A stretch of 20,144 nt of DNA from Chrysochromulina tobinii (taxonomy: Eukaryota > Haptophyta > Prymnesiales > Chrysochromulinaceae): positions 1 to 20,144 of the forward strand of contig JWZX01002310.1 of the NCBI GenBank assembly GCA_001275005.1, given 5' to 3'. Of this stretch, positions 1-11,500 are shown piece after piece. Each line of letters begins with the position of its first letter. The stretch's first letter is position 1. The notes beneath the pieces are model-generated. The model did no database searches and was not told where the DNA came from. It saw only the letters and a program-made list of their open reading frames with translations. Made by a program: the position numbers and the translations under genes.

Positions 1-169
1 AGCAGGGACCGGGTTGTCGCGCTCACCAGGCTGCTTGTGTAGCTCTGATGAACAGCAATTCAAGTCAAACACGCGACCAAGTTTACTACTCGGTGAGTCG
101 TGAAGCTTCACAGTGAAGCTTTCTGTGCTCGTTACGAGGTGTGAACTTGTGCGTGTTGGTGTGTTGTGA

Positions 170-863
170 ATGAACTTGTCGTGTTGTGCGATGCAATCCC
201 TCAATCCCTCCGCCGATGGCGCCGTCGCCGCGCTCGCTCGCGGCGAGCCGTACACGGCCGAACACCGCGTGTGCGGATGGCGCGTGCGGACTAGGCATGC
301 TCCGATCATAAAGAATAGCGAGCTGGTCGTCGCAGACTACTCGCAGGGTGCGTGGCGGCGTGAGCTATCGCTCACGCTGATTGCGGGCCAGCACCTGCCT
401 GCACTGCTCGCGGGCGGGAACAGCCTCGAGCTCGTTCATGAGGCAAGTGGCGTGCGCATCAGTTTCTGCGCGCTCGAGGGCCTGCGAGAGTGGGCATTGC
501 TCGATCTCCCGCCCGTGCCTCACCTCTCGCCGCACGCGCCATCTGCCACGTGGGAGTACACTTTCACGACCACGTATCCCGGCGCGACGACCATGTTACC
601 GCCGCGAGCACCTGCCGCTACGCACCTGCCGCCGCAGCCCGATCAGACCTCCTTCTATTCGCGGCCTGCCGTCGACTTGGCTAGCGGCATGGCCAAGCTG
701 CGGCGCCCGCTGTGCAAGTGCAAGGGCGTCAACGGCCGTGCGGCGCTCGTGACGCTGGCAGCACCCGCGAAACAAGCCAAGCCCCCAATGGCACCGCGGC
801 CGCCGCATGTCACGCTTCGGGAGGTGCCGTTATCGTCGCCGATGCCCGCAGCCGTAGAGGAGC

Positions 864-898
<35 letters not shown>

Positions 899-3361
899 TG
901 GTGTCCGACGGACGAACCGCTTGCCCTTGAGTTGCGGCTGCGGCGCGCGTCCTCGCCCGCCTTTACCGACGCCATCGAGCTGTGGAGAGACGATCAGGAC
1001 CCCCAATCTCTTTCATGGCTCCGTTGCCGCGTGCTTTGCGCCGGCGACTTTTGGGTCGCATCAGGTACGCGCTCAAACTCCGGACCGCATTGCCCGAAGC
1101 GACTGCTGCTGATCCCCGACCACCGACCCCCCTCTGACGCCCCCTAACGAGCCCCTTGACGCCCTCCCTTTTGGGTCGCAGTGCGCTGCTTCGTTCGCGT
1201 CAACGGTGTACGTTCACGGCTGCTTGACACACGCTACGTCGGCGACGGCCACCGAGTGCTGCGAGAGCGCAGCTGGCGCGAGGGGAGCTGGGAGGCGCTC
1301 GTTGGGCGCAGCGGTGCCTCCCACGTCGACCTAGGCGGCCAGGATGATCAAGTGGCGAGCCAGCGGCTACCTCTGCTGCGGCCACCAGTGGTCGAGGTAC
1401 TCAAACTCCCAAATAAGGAGCTCACACTCCCAAATAAGGAGCTCACACTCCCAAATAAGGAGCTCACACTCCCAAGCGCGAAGGCCGAGGAGCTCGCAGC
1501 GGCGGGGACAGCGTGCCAAGCGGCGGGGACAGCGTGCCGTTGGGTCGACGAGGAAGCGTCGCTGGCTTGCCTATCCGTGGCGTGGCAACGCGTGACGCGC
1601 GCTGATGTGCTTTGTGTCGGCCGGACATGCGCGGTCGCGTTCTCAGAGGGCGGCGGTGGCGGCCAAGGCGGCGAAGACGGCGGTGGCGGCGGTGGCGGCG
1701 GTGGTGGCGGCGGCGGTGGCGAGGGCGGCAGTGGCTGCTGTGACCACGGCGAGGGCGGCGGCGCCGTGGCGGGCGGTCCAGCTGCCTTGGAGATGTTGGA
1801 CGCAAGCACCGGCCGCGTGCACTGGTCACGTCCCGCTTCGCTTCTCACTGCCCCCCTCACGCGGCTCAACACTGCCGCTCTTGCACCTACGGATGAAGAC
1901 GGCGGGCGGTTGGCGCTCGGCGGCTGTAACGGCTGCGTGCTTGTGTGGAGGGCGGCGACGGCACAGGTGCTGTGCGCCTTCCGTGTGGCCCCAGCGGCGG
2001 CGGCGGCAGCGGCGGTGCTCTGTGCGGTGGATCATTGGGTGGAGCATCTGGTGTGGGGCGCAGACGGCTGCTGGCTAGGCGCGGCGGCGGGGAGGTACTT
2101 GCGCCTCCAGCCTGTGCATGCAGGCGTGCATGGAGGCGAGCTTGCCGATAGCAAGCCCGTGGGCGGCGCAGCGGACTTCGTTGACTGTCCCGTGAGCGGT
2201 GCCCTGTTCCGACCATCAGTTGCCGTGGCGCCCAAAGCTGTCGCCGCGCTCTCGATGACGTCGAGTGCGCTCGCCTATGCGACTTACGGCGGCGTTGGCA
2301 TGCTGCATTGCAGCGGCGGCGTCAGAGGCGACCAGGGCAGCATCGGTGGCGACGTTGGCTACGACGACGTTGGCGACGACGAGGTTGGCGACGACGACGG
2401 TGGCGGCGATTGCGGTAAACGTGACGACGAAGACTGCACCGCCGCCACCGCCTCGACGCCCGCCGCACCCCTTGCATCGCTGCCAGCCCACTTTCCGCGA
2501 CCTAATATGGCACTGCCCTCACGACCTAATGTAGGCATGGCGCCAGCCCACATTCCGCTACCCATCGGCGCCGCGGCCGTCCTGTGCGTCGCCACCTCGC
2601 CAGACGGCACTTGCCTCGCCGCCGGATGCCTCGACATGCGCGTCCGCTGCTTCCCACTGCCTTCGAGCCAAGTCGCCCGGGCCAGCAGCGCGCGTGCGGG
2701 CAGAGTCGACCCGACACGCGGCGGCGGCGCGTCCACTCTCAGCACGGCAGTGGACTGGGTCGGATTCAACGGCCCGGTGACCCTCGTAGGATGGAGCTCG
2801 GCAGGCCGTTGGCTGGCTGCACTAGGAGGCACATCCCTGCTCGTGGTGCCACAGGGACAGCCTACCGCCTCTGCCGGCCCCACCGCCGGCGCCACGTCCC
2901 AAGCGCTGTCGTGGGCGCGGGCGGCGCGCACCGCCACAGGGCCGCCCGATGCCGCTGGTCGTCCCGCCATCCCCATCCTCTGTGTTGGAGCGCGCCTCGC
3001 CACCTTCGCGTGGGCGGCGGCGCACAGTGGCGCTCGCGACGGCGCGCGGCGCGAGAGCCTCCTGTGCGCACTCGAGGCGCGTACATGCCGCGTCCTCCTC
3101 TTCGATCTCGAAAGGGTCGACGGGGGCGTCCCGCAGCGCGCGTGGCCGGTGGTGGCCGTTGCGATGCCGCACGGCGTTTCCGGAGCGCCGGCGCTCTCGC
3201 CGCTCGCGCCGCTGACCGCCGCGTTTGCCCACCGAGCGCGCGCGCCCGAGCCGGCGGCCGGGGGGGGGGAGGATGAGGATGGGCTGATGTTGCTCGTCTC
3301 GTCGGGCGAGGCGATCGTGGGCCTCGCGTGCTGTAGATTGGCATCTGATAGGCATCTCTGA
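170..3361 (+). CDS. TIP41-like domain fused to WD40 propeller (two exons)
   Basis: Exon 1 is 170-1064 and exon 2 is 1182-3361; joined they give 1024 residues. Residues about 28-375 match the TIP41/TIPRL family: GWRVRTRHAPI near the N-terminus, GGNSLELVHEASG, WEYTFTTTYPG, then across the splice GDFWVAS-VRCFVRVNGVRSRLLDTR, and the RE.SW and QRLPL...LKLP tail. TIP41 proteins bind PP2A catalytic subunits and act in TOR signalling. A Pro/Ala-rich insert (about residues 140-240, including a Pro11 run) interrupts the domain. Exon 2 stays open into a WD40-like region with blades such as LALGGCNGCVLVW, WVEHLVWGADG and ATSPDGTCLAAGCLDMRVRCF, resembling WD40 proteins known from bacteria and plants. Gly-rich and Asp-rich repeats separate blades. 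An in-frame TGA lies directly upstream of ATG 170; ATG 191 is an alternative start. The fusion is read directly from the open frame; the PP2A role is inferred from the family. Confidence 0.82.
1065..1181 (+). other. Spliceosomal intron, phase 1, flanked by a 13-bp direct repeat
   Basis: The intron begins GTACGC after CAG and ends TCGCAG. Removing it joins the split codon G|TG and restores the conserved TIP41 core, which neither flanking frame gives alone. The 13-mer CTTTTGGGTCGCA occurs at 1048-1060 in the exon and again at 1168-1180, ending at the A of the acceptor AG. Length 117 nt. Splicing is inferred from protein homology, not from transcript data. Confidence 0.85.
1406..1475 (+). repeat. 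21-bp in-frame minisatellite encoding LPNKELT x3
   Basis: Three perfect 21-bp units plus a partial fourth. Each unit encodes LPNKELT in the linker between the TIP41 domain and the WD40 region. Because the unit is a multiple of three, copy-number change would not shift the frame. A second 21-bp duplication, encoding AAGTACQ/AAGTACR, follows at about 1500-1543. Confidence 0.9.
1655..1765 (+). repeat. GGC/GGT low-complexity tract (poly-Gly linker)
   Basis: A run of mostly GGC and GGT triplets encodes a glycine-rich stretch inside the TIP41-WD40 protein, between the first partial blade and the ALEMLDASTG blade. It is a low-complexity linker, likely variable in length between strains. Confidence 0.75.
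2341..2412 (+). repeat. GACGACGTTGGC-type repeat encoding an acidic loop
   Basis: Degenerate 12-15-bp units built on GACGACGTTGGC encode GDVGYDDVGDDEVGDDD within the WD40 region. It would form a disordered acidic loop between blades. No function can be assigned. Confidence 0.7.
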
Positions 3362-3936
3362 CTGCGCTCGTACGCTGTGACTGCTTTTGTCACATGACAG
3401 ATCTGTGGCATGCGAACAAATTTTCCCTTAATTTTCCCACCCGCCACCCGGCACAGCCCACAGCAGCGTGTCGGGGTGACTCCTCAGTGACTGAGTGTGT
3501 GTGCAATCTCGTTCAGGAAGGCGAAAGGGGGGCTCTTGCTTGTGTGGGTGAAGCAAGAACAGGGCAAGCTAATTAGTCGAAACAATTGTGCTTGCGTGCT
3601 TGCTTGCTTGGTCAAGTAAAGTCTCTACATAAACAACAGACAACCGCATACAGAGATACAGTACGGAAGCCTATGATCCTATCGACTGTGCTCCGGAACG
3701 AAGCCAGCTTTGGGGAGGACGGGAGTCGAGTCGATGTGGAGATGGCGTAGGGGGATCCATAATGAGGCGACACGTCACAAGTGCTGACAGACTTGACAGA
3801 CTTGACAGACTTGACTTGACTTGACTTGTCCGAGGGCGCCGAGTTGAACGCCCCTCGAAATTGTGCACACCGCTCACATGACGCTCGACAAACGGGGCGT
3901 CCTCGGCCAAGGAGGCTTCGCGCAGCAGCCATCGCG
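3362..3936. other. Gene-free stretch between TIP41-WD40 and the membrane-protein gene
   Basis: This 575-base stretch contains no coding region I can support. It holds the presumed 3' UTR of the upstream gene, a short TGCTTGCTTGCT run near 3595-3612, and the TTGAC-rich repeat at 3785-3828. The open frame of the next gene extends back to 3826 only through a TTG codon, so the first ATG at 3937 is taken as the start and 3829-3936 as leader sequence. Confidence 0.6.
3785..3828 (+). repeat. ACTTGACAG / ACTTG tandem array
   Basis: Three 9-bp units of ACTTGACAG pass into about four 5-bp units of ACTTG. The array lies about 110 bp before the ATG at 3937. A closely related CTTGA array lies in the divergent promoter at 13843-13880, so this may be a shared promoter-proximal simple repeat; a role in transcription is inference only. 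Confidence 0.8.
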
Positions 3937-5223
3937 ATGGGGTCTGCGACCGCCCCTCTGGACATTGCCAGCATCGAGAAGGCATTGCAGGACATCAAGC
4001 GGCTCGAGACAACATTGAGCATGGCGCTGCCCGCGTTCAAGGGTCAAAGTCCGACCGAGACAAGACCTAATGAGTCGGATATGACGGACCGCGAGGAGCG
4101 CCTCCTGGCAGCCCTTGAGGAGCGTAATGCGGAGCGTGATCTCATCTCGGCGCTTCGCCGTGCGTCTGCTCTTGGGGGCAGCCTGCATCGCCGTGCACCT
4201 ACTTCCAGCTCTGCCGCGGACGCATCCCAACCTCCACAACCTCTGTCGGTGAGCGACCTTGCCATGCAGGCGAGAATCGCAGGCGAGAAGGCCATCGCAG
4301 CGGCCTCGCTCCTCTCGGGCCGTATGGCTGCGCTTAGAGTTAACGAGCCCGCGACGCTCGAGGACGGAAGCGTCTCCCCCCCGTCGCACGCCAGTTCCTC
4401 CTTGTCTACGCCGATCTCCAGCTTGGGTGGACCGGCACCCTTGCCCCTTGCTGCCACCTCGAAAGAGGGCGTCCAGATCTCAGCCAAAGGCGCCACCAGC
4501 AGTCCCCTTCCTCTCGCCACGGGCATGCCCATTCGAACGTTGAAGGTCCCCGTGAGCGCCAATAAGTGGTCTCTGCTTGGGGCGCCGGAGCCTACGTTCA
4601 CAGCTGAGCCTTCGTTCACAGCGGAGCCTTCGTTCTCGCCGCTGCCGTCGGCTCTACCATCCTTTGCCAGCATGGTCATGCCTTCGCCGCTCCCGTCGCG
4701 TGCTCCCATGCTGCCCTCGGCGCCACTGCGCTCCCAGGATCGCCCAGGACAGCGCTCCATTGCGCGGTTTGCTTTGTACGGCTACGCGGTCATCTTCTTG
4801 GTCGCTCTGCTCCTTGCCGTGGGCTGTATGCTCGCACGCATACCGCAGATCTGTGGCATCTGGCCGCGCCGGAAGCGCCACCGCGAGGCCCGCGAGGCGG
4901 ATGCCCCTGCAGCTTCCTGGCATGGCGACAGCGCTACTAGCGAGGCTGCTGCGGGTGCGCGGGTGCCAGGAGACTTTAGCGCGGGTGCCAACGGTGTCGT
5001 GAGGAGCCGCCACGGCAGCCCTGAGCGCGCCTCGGGCTCAAGTTGCGGCATGGGCGCATCGCCTGTGGGCGCAGGCGGGTTCTTAGCAAGTGGAGGCGGC
5101 GAGGGCAGCCAGGTCAACCGGCTTCTGCGCTCAGGCAAGCCCTCACTGTCCGTCTCCGAGAGCACGCTTGTTGCAAACTTCCTGGCCCGCCAGAAGGACC
5201 TGCTAATCCTCGCCAGTAAATGA
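3937..5223 (+). CDS. Unrecognised single-pass membrane protein, 428 aa
   Basis: I do not recognise a family. From the first ATG (CGCGATGG context) the protein has a polar N-terminal part with a likely helical segment (IEKALQDIKRLETTLSMAL near residues 12-30; REERLLAALEERNAERDLISALRR near 50-72). A long Ser/Pro/Ala-rich region follows, with a small repeat EPTFTAEPSFTAEPSF. One strong transmembrane segment (FALYGYAVIFLVALLLAVGC, about residues 277-301) is followed by a basic stop-transfer cluster RRKRHRE, then a Gly/Ser-rich tail. The positive charges after the segment suggest the C-terminus faces the cytosol. There is no clear N-terminal signal peptide. The uninterrupted frame and the TM plus basic-anchor layout support a real gene; product function is unknown. 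Confidence 0.65.
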   Translation: MGSATAPLDIASIEKALQDIKRLETTLSMALPAFKGQSPTETRPNESDMTDREERLLAALEERNAERDLISALRRASALGGSLHRRAPTSSSAADASQPPQPLSVSDLAMQARIAGEKAIAAASLLSGRMAALRVNEPATLEDGSVSPPSHASSSLSTPISSLGGPAPLPLAATSKEGVQISAKGATSSPLPLATGMPIRTLKVPVSANKWSLLGAPEPTFTAEPSFTAEPSFSPLPSALPSFASMVMPSPLPSRAPMLPSAPLRSQDRPGQRSIARFALYGYAVIFLVALLLAVGCMLARIPQICGIWPRRKRHREAREADAPAASWHGDSATSEAAAGARVPGDFSAGANGVVRSRHGSPERASGSSCGMGASPVGAGGFLASGGGEGSQVNRLLRSGKPSLSVSESTLVANFLARQKDLLILASK

Positions 5224-5549
5224 TCGCCCCCCCCCCCAGGGCAGCACAGACATCAGATGTCGGCCCAGGGGCCAGGGCATAGTACACAGGCTCGCCAGGG
5301 GTGTCATAAGGGGGAGCAGCACCCGCGCTCGACGTAAGGCGCACGGCGGTGGCATTAATGGTGGGAGCTTTCCCATTACCGATTACATGTACGGTAGCCT
5401 TTTCCATTTTTTACTGGTTCGACTATAGAGTACTGTGTGAACTGGAGAAGTTGGTTCGCACAAACCCTTAAACAAAAGCCCATGTAACCGGACAGGTGAT
5501 CGCTCAGCTCCAGGCGGCGGCCCGACTCGTGTTTGTGGTGAGCACATTT
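5224..5549. other. Convergent intergenic region, no gene seen
   Basis: This 326-base stretch lies between the stops of two convergent genes and presumably holds both 3' UTRs. It begins with an 11-base C run at 5227-5237 and becomes AT-richer after about 5350. No RNA gene or repeat family was recognised. Confidence 0.6.
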
Positions 5550-8500
5550 TTAAACGTGCTGCTGCCACGCTGGCTGGGAGACGAAGGTGCCGGCCAGTCC
5601 AGGGCCGCCACGCTCGACCATCCCCACAGACAGCGCCGAGCGCGAGCTCTTGGGCGCGCGAGGCTCGAGGCCGGCGAGGCGCTGGCGCTCGAGCTCAGAG
5701 GCGATCCGCGACTGTTGCTCCTTCACGTCGCGCTTGCGCTTCATGAGGACCATCCTGCGGCGTAGGTCCTCGCGGTGCACGCAGTGGCACTGGCGCTCAC
5801 ACGGCCCAGGCGCATCCGGCTTGCGACGGTAAATGTACACGGCGGGCGCCACGTTCTTTGCGTGGATCCAGTTGGCTGAGACTGAGCCTGGCACGTAGAA
5901 GGCGAAGCCGCGGCAGAGCTGGTCGTCGTGGTGCACAAGCTCGTACCCCTCGGGCTGGTAATTCGTCGCGGGCATGACGAGCACGAGCAGCCGCGGGCGC
6001 ATGCACAGCGCGTGCTTCACGAAGTCGATCGCCGTCTTGTTGAGGTGGCCGAACGGGGGGTTGAGACCCACGACGAGCTCGCCTGGCGGCATCTCGGCTG
6101 CGCTCACGGCGAACCAGTTGCGACGGTGAAAGTTCGACGCGTTCTCAGCGGGAGAGAGCACGTCGAACGAGACCGTCGGCAGCGTCTGCTGCGTGAGCGG
6201 GTCGCGCAGCAAGCCGCCAAACGAGTTCTGGCCGCATGCAAAGTCGACGAACGTGTCGCCCGGCCGGAGCAGCGGGTTGAGCCTTTCGGCGATCTTCTTG
6301 AGCACGCGGTACGCCGTGTAGTGGCGCGAGAACGAGGTGTACTTGGCGCGGTTGAGCATCACGCCGTTGAGCGCCGAGCGGAGCGTTGACTTGAAGCCCG
6401 CCAGGCGCGAGCGAAGCTGCGGCGTGAGCCCCTGACGCGCGAGGAGCTCGAGCACCTCGGCGAGATCGCGCGAGCTCACCATGTCGCTCGTCGACGGGTT
6501 GGTAACGGACGAGATGTACACATCGCCACCGCCGCCAAAGAGCTGATCGCCAGGCGCCGTGGCCAGGCTCGGTTCGATGGCCACTCCGCGCGTGATCAGG
6601 GAGTGCGCCGCTGAGCCAGGCCCAGAGGCCTCACGCATGATCGCATCAAGCTTGCACGACAGCAGCGGGCGCTGCACGGAGCTCGGGAGCGCTTCGACCA
6701 TTTGGCCATCGACAAGATTCGGCAGCAGCCGCGAGACGAGAAGCGGATAGAAGCGCCCACCGAAGGGCTCGACGCTCGGCTCGCCCACCTCGACGCGAGT
6801 GCGCGAAGGCGACGCGACGGCCCAGACGCCCGCGCCGGCGCTCGCGAGCGCGCCTGTATTGTATGGTACCTCTTCGAGCTCCTGCCGCACGCTCGCCTGT
6901 GGCAGGCCACCTGCGGGTACGCGCAGTTTGAATCGCCCACCCTGGAGCACCACGCTGCCCAGCCGTGCGGCAGACGCGTCGCCTCCCTGCAAGTGGCGAG
7001 GTACTGTGACCGTACCGAGCGAGGGCACGCGACCGGCCGCGTGGCACTCTCGCAGGCTTTTCGCGCCAAGGGCGAGCGTGTGCTTCTCACTCGCATCCAG
7101 GTACGCCGCGTAGCGCTGCGAGGGCAGCTCGTGCAGCCGCGTCATCGGCGAGTCCGCCGCCGCCGTCGCCGCCGCAGCGTGCAGCGCAAGCGCGACACCC
7201 AGCATCTGGGCGGGCGGCGGCGGGCGCGCGACGGACGCGACCACACCGAGCCCCGCTTCGTGATCACCTCGCTCGGGCAGCATCAGGTCTTCGAAAGCGG
7301 CGCCCCCGCGCGCCTCGTCAAGCACTGAGGTAATGTCGCTCGGACGGACCCCTTGGAGCGCGCGCGCGAGCTGGTGCTGTCGCTGCGTCTTGTCGCACAG
7401 GATGTGACGGCCGCCGAGCCACGCCATGCGCTGGGACGACGGGCGGCAGCTTGCGCGGTCGCAAAAGGCCTTGGGGCATGCCCAGCACACGAGCATCGGG
7501 CGACGCTCATCGTGCGGGCGACGCACATCGGTCGCTGAGCACATGAAGCACGCGTGCACCGGGCACGACCAGCCCGCGACGGCGCCGTCAGCACCGTCGC
7601 CGTCGAGACAGGCACGGTGGTAGGCGCGCCCGCATCCATCGACGGCGCAGCGCACGAGCCCGCTCTCTTCCGAGTTGACGAAGCCGTCCTGGTGGCAGAC
7701 CACGCACGTGGCCTTGCCCATACGGCAGTGCGAGCACTCCCACTTGCTCTCGCGCTTCAGCTGCGTGAGCATCTCGCGGTTTTGGAAGGAGCCCCCGATG
7801 CCAGCGCAGTCCGGATGGAAGGCGCGCCTGCACACGCCACCGCAGTCGATGAGCGCTCCGGAGCCCTCACCGCACACACCGCACAGGCTCACGTCGCCCG
7901 TCGCGTCGGCTACCTCTTCGAGGAATGCACTTGTCGAGAAGTCCACGCCGCCCATGCCGCCGGCACCCATGCCGCCGGCACGCATGCCGCCGCCACCGCC
8001 GCCACCGCCGAGCCGAGAAACGTTTTCGAGCATCGCGGCGAGGAAGTCGTCGTCCCCGCCGCCTTCGCCTGGCATGCGCACCTTACGCTTGATGCGATAG
8101 CGCTTGGCGGGCGCAGCGCTCTGCCGCGCCTCTTGGCGCGCGGCCATGGCCGCCTCGCGCTCCTGTGCGGCGCGGCGCTGCCGGTGGCGCGCGGCCGCAT
8201 TCTCGCGCGAGGTGAGTGGAACATCCTCCTCCGCTTCTTCGTCGTCCGAACCGTAGAGCTGGTGTCGCACGTCCTCCGCGCTCGCCGACGGCAGCGCGCC
8301 TTCTCCGGCATCGGCGGTCTTGGAGCCGCTCAGCTGCACAGGCTGCTCGAAAATGTCCGAGGTTTCGTCAATGCTGGGGCTGGCTGACGAGTCGTAGTAG
8401 AACGTCCACGCGACGCCACGCGCGTTCTCGCGTCGTATCGTCTGGTCGCACTCGTGCATGATGGTGCGTGTGGGCACCTGCAGGCAGCGGCACTTGCCTA

Positions 8501-11500
8501 TGACCGAGCTGACGTCCACCCAGTTGTAAAGCCATTCCGACGGGTCGCCGCCGCCCACACGGTAGAGTAGCGGCACGGGCGCCGTCGGGTAGCGCTCGCC
8601 GTACCCCTTGCCTAGGGGCGTCGAGAGCCAGGGCGGCGCCTGGATGTCGTTTGCACGGATGAACCAGCGGCAGAGCACCTCGATGAAGTGCAAAGGCGGA
8701 TTGCCGTGTCGGTCGACCTTCCGTTGGCGCGCGCCCGCGAAGAGGGCGATGAGCGGCAGAGATTCGAGGCCGGCAGAGTCGTTGCAGCACACACCGTCGC
8801 CGACAGTGAACTTAAGCATGGCCTTGCGCGCCTCCTTCTCGGCTTCCACCATGTGCATCTGCGCCTCGAAGTCGGCCGGCGAGAGCATGCCTCCATCGCG
8901 CAGCTTCTTGAGCTCCTGCTCCTTCTGAACCGTGTCGAGCGAGAAGCCCTTGGAGTCCGCAAAGTGGCGTAGGCCGCAAAAGTAACGGTAGCGCTTGCAG
9001 CAGGCGTCGGCGCACGGTTGCATCGGTTCCTCCACGCACGAGCATGGCTGCTGGTTGGGCGCGAGGAAGACGGGCGGCGGCGTCTCCTCGCCGACGGTCT
9101 TCGTGTCCTCCTTGATCTTCTTCACAGCGACAGCCGCCTTGCTCAGAGTGGGCGGCGCCGGCGCGCTCGACTGCTTCGCGCCCGGCGACCCCTTGGGTTT
9201 AGGTTTGGGTTTGGCTGCCTTCTTGTGCGCTCGCAGAGGCCGGTCCTCGTCGTCGTCGTCCAAATCGACGACTTCGAGCGCTGCCTTGCGCTTCACGCCA
9301 GCAGAGGGTGCCATTCCCTCCGTAGACGACGCCGCTGCCGAAGCCGTGCTGCCGAGGACGCTACTCTTCGCGATGTGCTTGGCGAGCCCGGGCTCAAGCA
9401 GCTTGGTGCTCTTGACCCTAGGCTGGTTCAGCGGCTGAGGAGAATGCTTCTTGAGCTCAGGCTCCTTGCGCTGGCCGGGCGGAAGCGCCGGCGGCTGGCT
9501 CGTGGGCCGCTGACTCAGCTTGCCCGATTGGCTGAGTGTCGGCGCGCTGTCGAGGAACTCCCAGCTCTCCGCCGGGTCCCAAAGCGAGTGCCACTTTTCG
9601 TCGCCGTCGCTGTACAGTATGAGCACCGTGTGCGCCTTTGGGTTGACGCGCTTGATCTTGCCCTTGAACCACATGTGGTTACCACCCCAGTAGAGGCGGA
9701 CCCGGCGGCCCACCTGCGCGTTCGCATACTCGAGCCGATCCCACGGCGGGCATGGGCCACGCGTGTGCCTGCCGTCGCACAGCGGACAAAGCGAACCCTT
9801 GACAAGCCGCGAGCGCACCGGCTCGTACTTCCCTTTCTTCGTGATGACCATGTCTTCCTCCGAGTCATCACTTGGCTCGCCTTCATCGTCGTCGTCATCT
9901 TGACGGCTTGCAACTCCCTCGCCCTCCTCCGCGACGTCCTCCTCGTCGTCGCTCTCCTCTGAAAGCACTTGCTTGGTCTTCCCAGTCGCTTTGGCAGATG
10001 CAGCCCGCACCGGCGGCGCCCGCTCCGAGGCCGTCGGCGTGGCCTGCTGCTCCTGCGCCTGCCCATAGGCGCGCTGCAGCTCGTGCACGAGCTCGAGCAG
10101 CTGCGCCGCGCTCGTCGCCTCTTTGGTAGCCTTGACCCAAGCGCGGTGCCGCCCACCGCCTGTCATGCGCCAGTCGGGGCTCAGGTATTGCAGGGTGCCA
10201 GACAGATTGGTCTCGAGAAGGCCGGTGCGCAGCTCGCGCAGCTTCTTGGCAAGTACGGCGAGCTGGCCCGCGCCCTCGGCACCTGCGCGGCGCACCTCCT
10301 TCTGCCACGCGCGCAGATTCTGACCGAAGAGGTTGGTCACCCGAGCCATCGGCACCGAGTCCTCGAAGTTGAGAAGCGCATTCGATACGTCCTCATATCC
10401 GGCCGGAGCGTCTTCGGCCGGCGCCTCCGTCGCCGTCGCCGGCGCTGTCGGCTTGGGTGCACCGCCGCCGCCTCTGCCGCTGCCAGCTGCGGCTGGCTTC
10501 TTGATCAGTGCGCCACTCTCCTTTGGACGGCTCGCCGCAGCGGGCTGTGCTTTGACTGCAGACGGTGCGACGGCCGCAGCCTTGGCTACCCCCTCGCGTG
10601 CGGCGACCGCGCTCGGCTGCAGCAGTGGCGGCGGCGGCGGCGTGGTCTCCGACTTGGCGAACGGCGTGCCGGCTCCCGAGGAACCGCCCGCGAGAGGTGT
10701 TCTGCTGCCGCCGAGGCGCGCCGCGGCTGCTGCGAGAGGCTCATCATCCTCTGAGTCTTCGGCCGCGGCCGCCGCGGCGGCCGCGGCGGCCGCCTCAGCC
10801 TCCGTCTTGCTCAGCCTCTTAGCATGGGCAGCCCGTTCGAGGGCTGCCTTGCGCGCCTCGCGCTCAGCCGCCTCCGTCCGCTCGTGGTCTACAAACTCCC
10901 ACTTTTCGAGCCAGAGCTTCTGCCAGCGCACGTCGCCGTCGTCATACACCACCTTGGCCTTATGGGTCGTGCCGATTTCGCGTACCACGCCGCTGAACCA
11001 CGAGTCGTACAGGTCCCAGTACACGCGCACGCGCTTGCCAATGGCGACTCGAGCTCCCTCTCTGGTTTCAAAGATGCTTCCGATGCGCGCGTCGCCGGCC
11101 GGTAGGTTGTGCGTGGCCGCGGGCACAGGCGAGATCGTCGTCGGCGGCGGCTGCAGCCCTCCGAAGGCGCCTTCCGCGAGCGAAGCCATGTCGAGCTTCG
11201 GAGCGATGAACGGCGAAGCAGCGGGCTGGCCACTGCTGGCGGCCAGAGCGGGAGCCAAAGTGTCCGGTGCGCGAGCCAGAGTGACCGTCAGAGCGGCCGG
11301 AGCGGCATCGGAGCCGCCATCAGAGGAGAGACCAGCGCTGGCAAGGCCAAGGTGCTTGCGGAGCTTGACCATAGAGTCGATCCGCGCGGACTCTCCGCGC
11401 GGACTCACGGCGCGCATGTCGCATTGGCCGCCCCGGGGTCGCACGGTTAAGGTGAGGTGCCAGCCATGCACAACAGCCGTGGCCGTCGTTCTGGCGCGGC

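Noticed and set aside
3398-3411. 14-mer CAGATCTGTGGCAT also present at 4846-4859
   Set aside because: No similarity extends beyond the 14 bases and one copy is coding for the membrane-protein juxtamembrane region; most likely chance.
2359-3447. 362-codon open frame on the minus strand opposite the WD40 region
   Set aside because: No recognisable motif; Arg/Pro/Ala-rich composition typical of antisense shadow, while the plus strand shows WD40 blades.
3826-3936. N-terminal extension of the membrane protein through a TTG codon
   Set aside because: A TTG start is not expected in a eukaryotic nuclear gene, and the extra residues are partly encoded next to a simple repeat.
5227-5237. Run of 11 C after the membrane-protein stop codon
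   Set aside because: A homopolymer in a 3' UTR with no sign of function; may also be of uncertain length.
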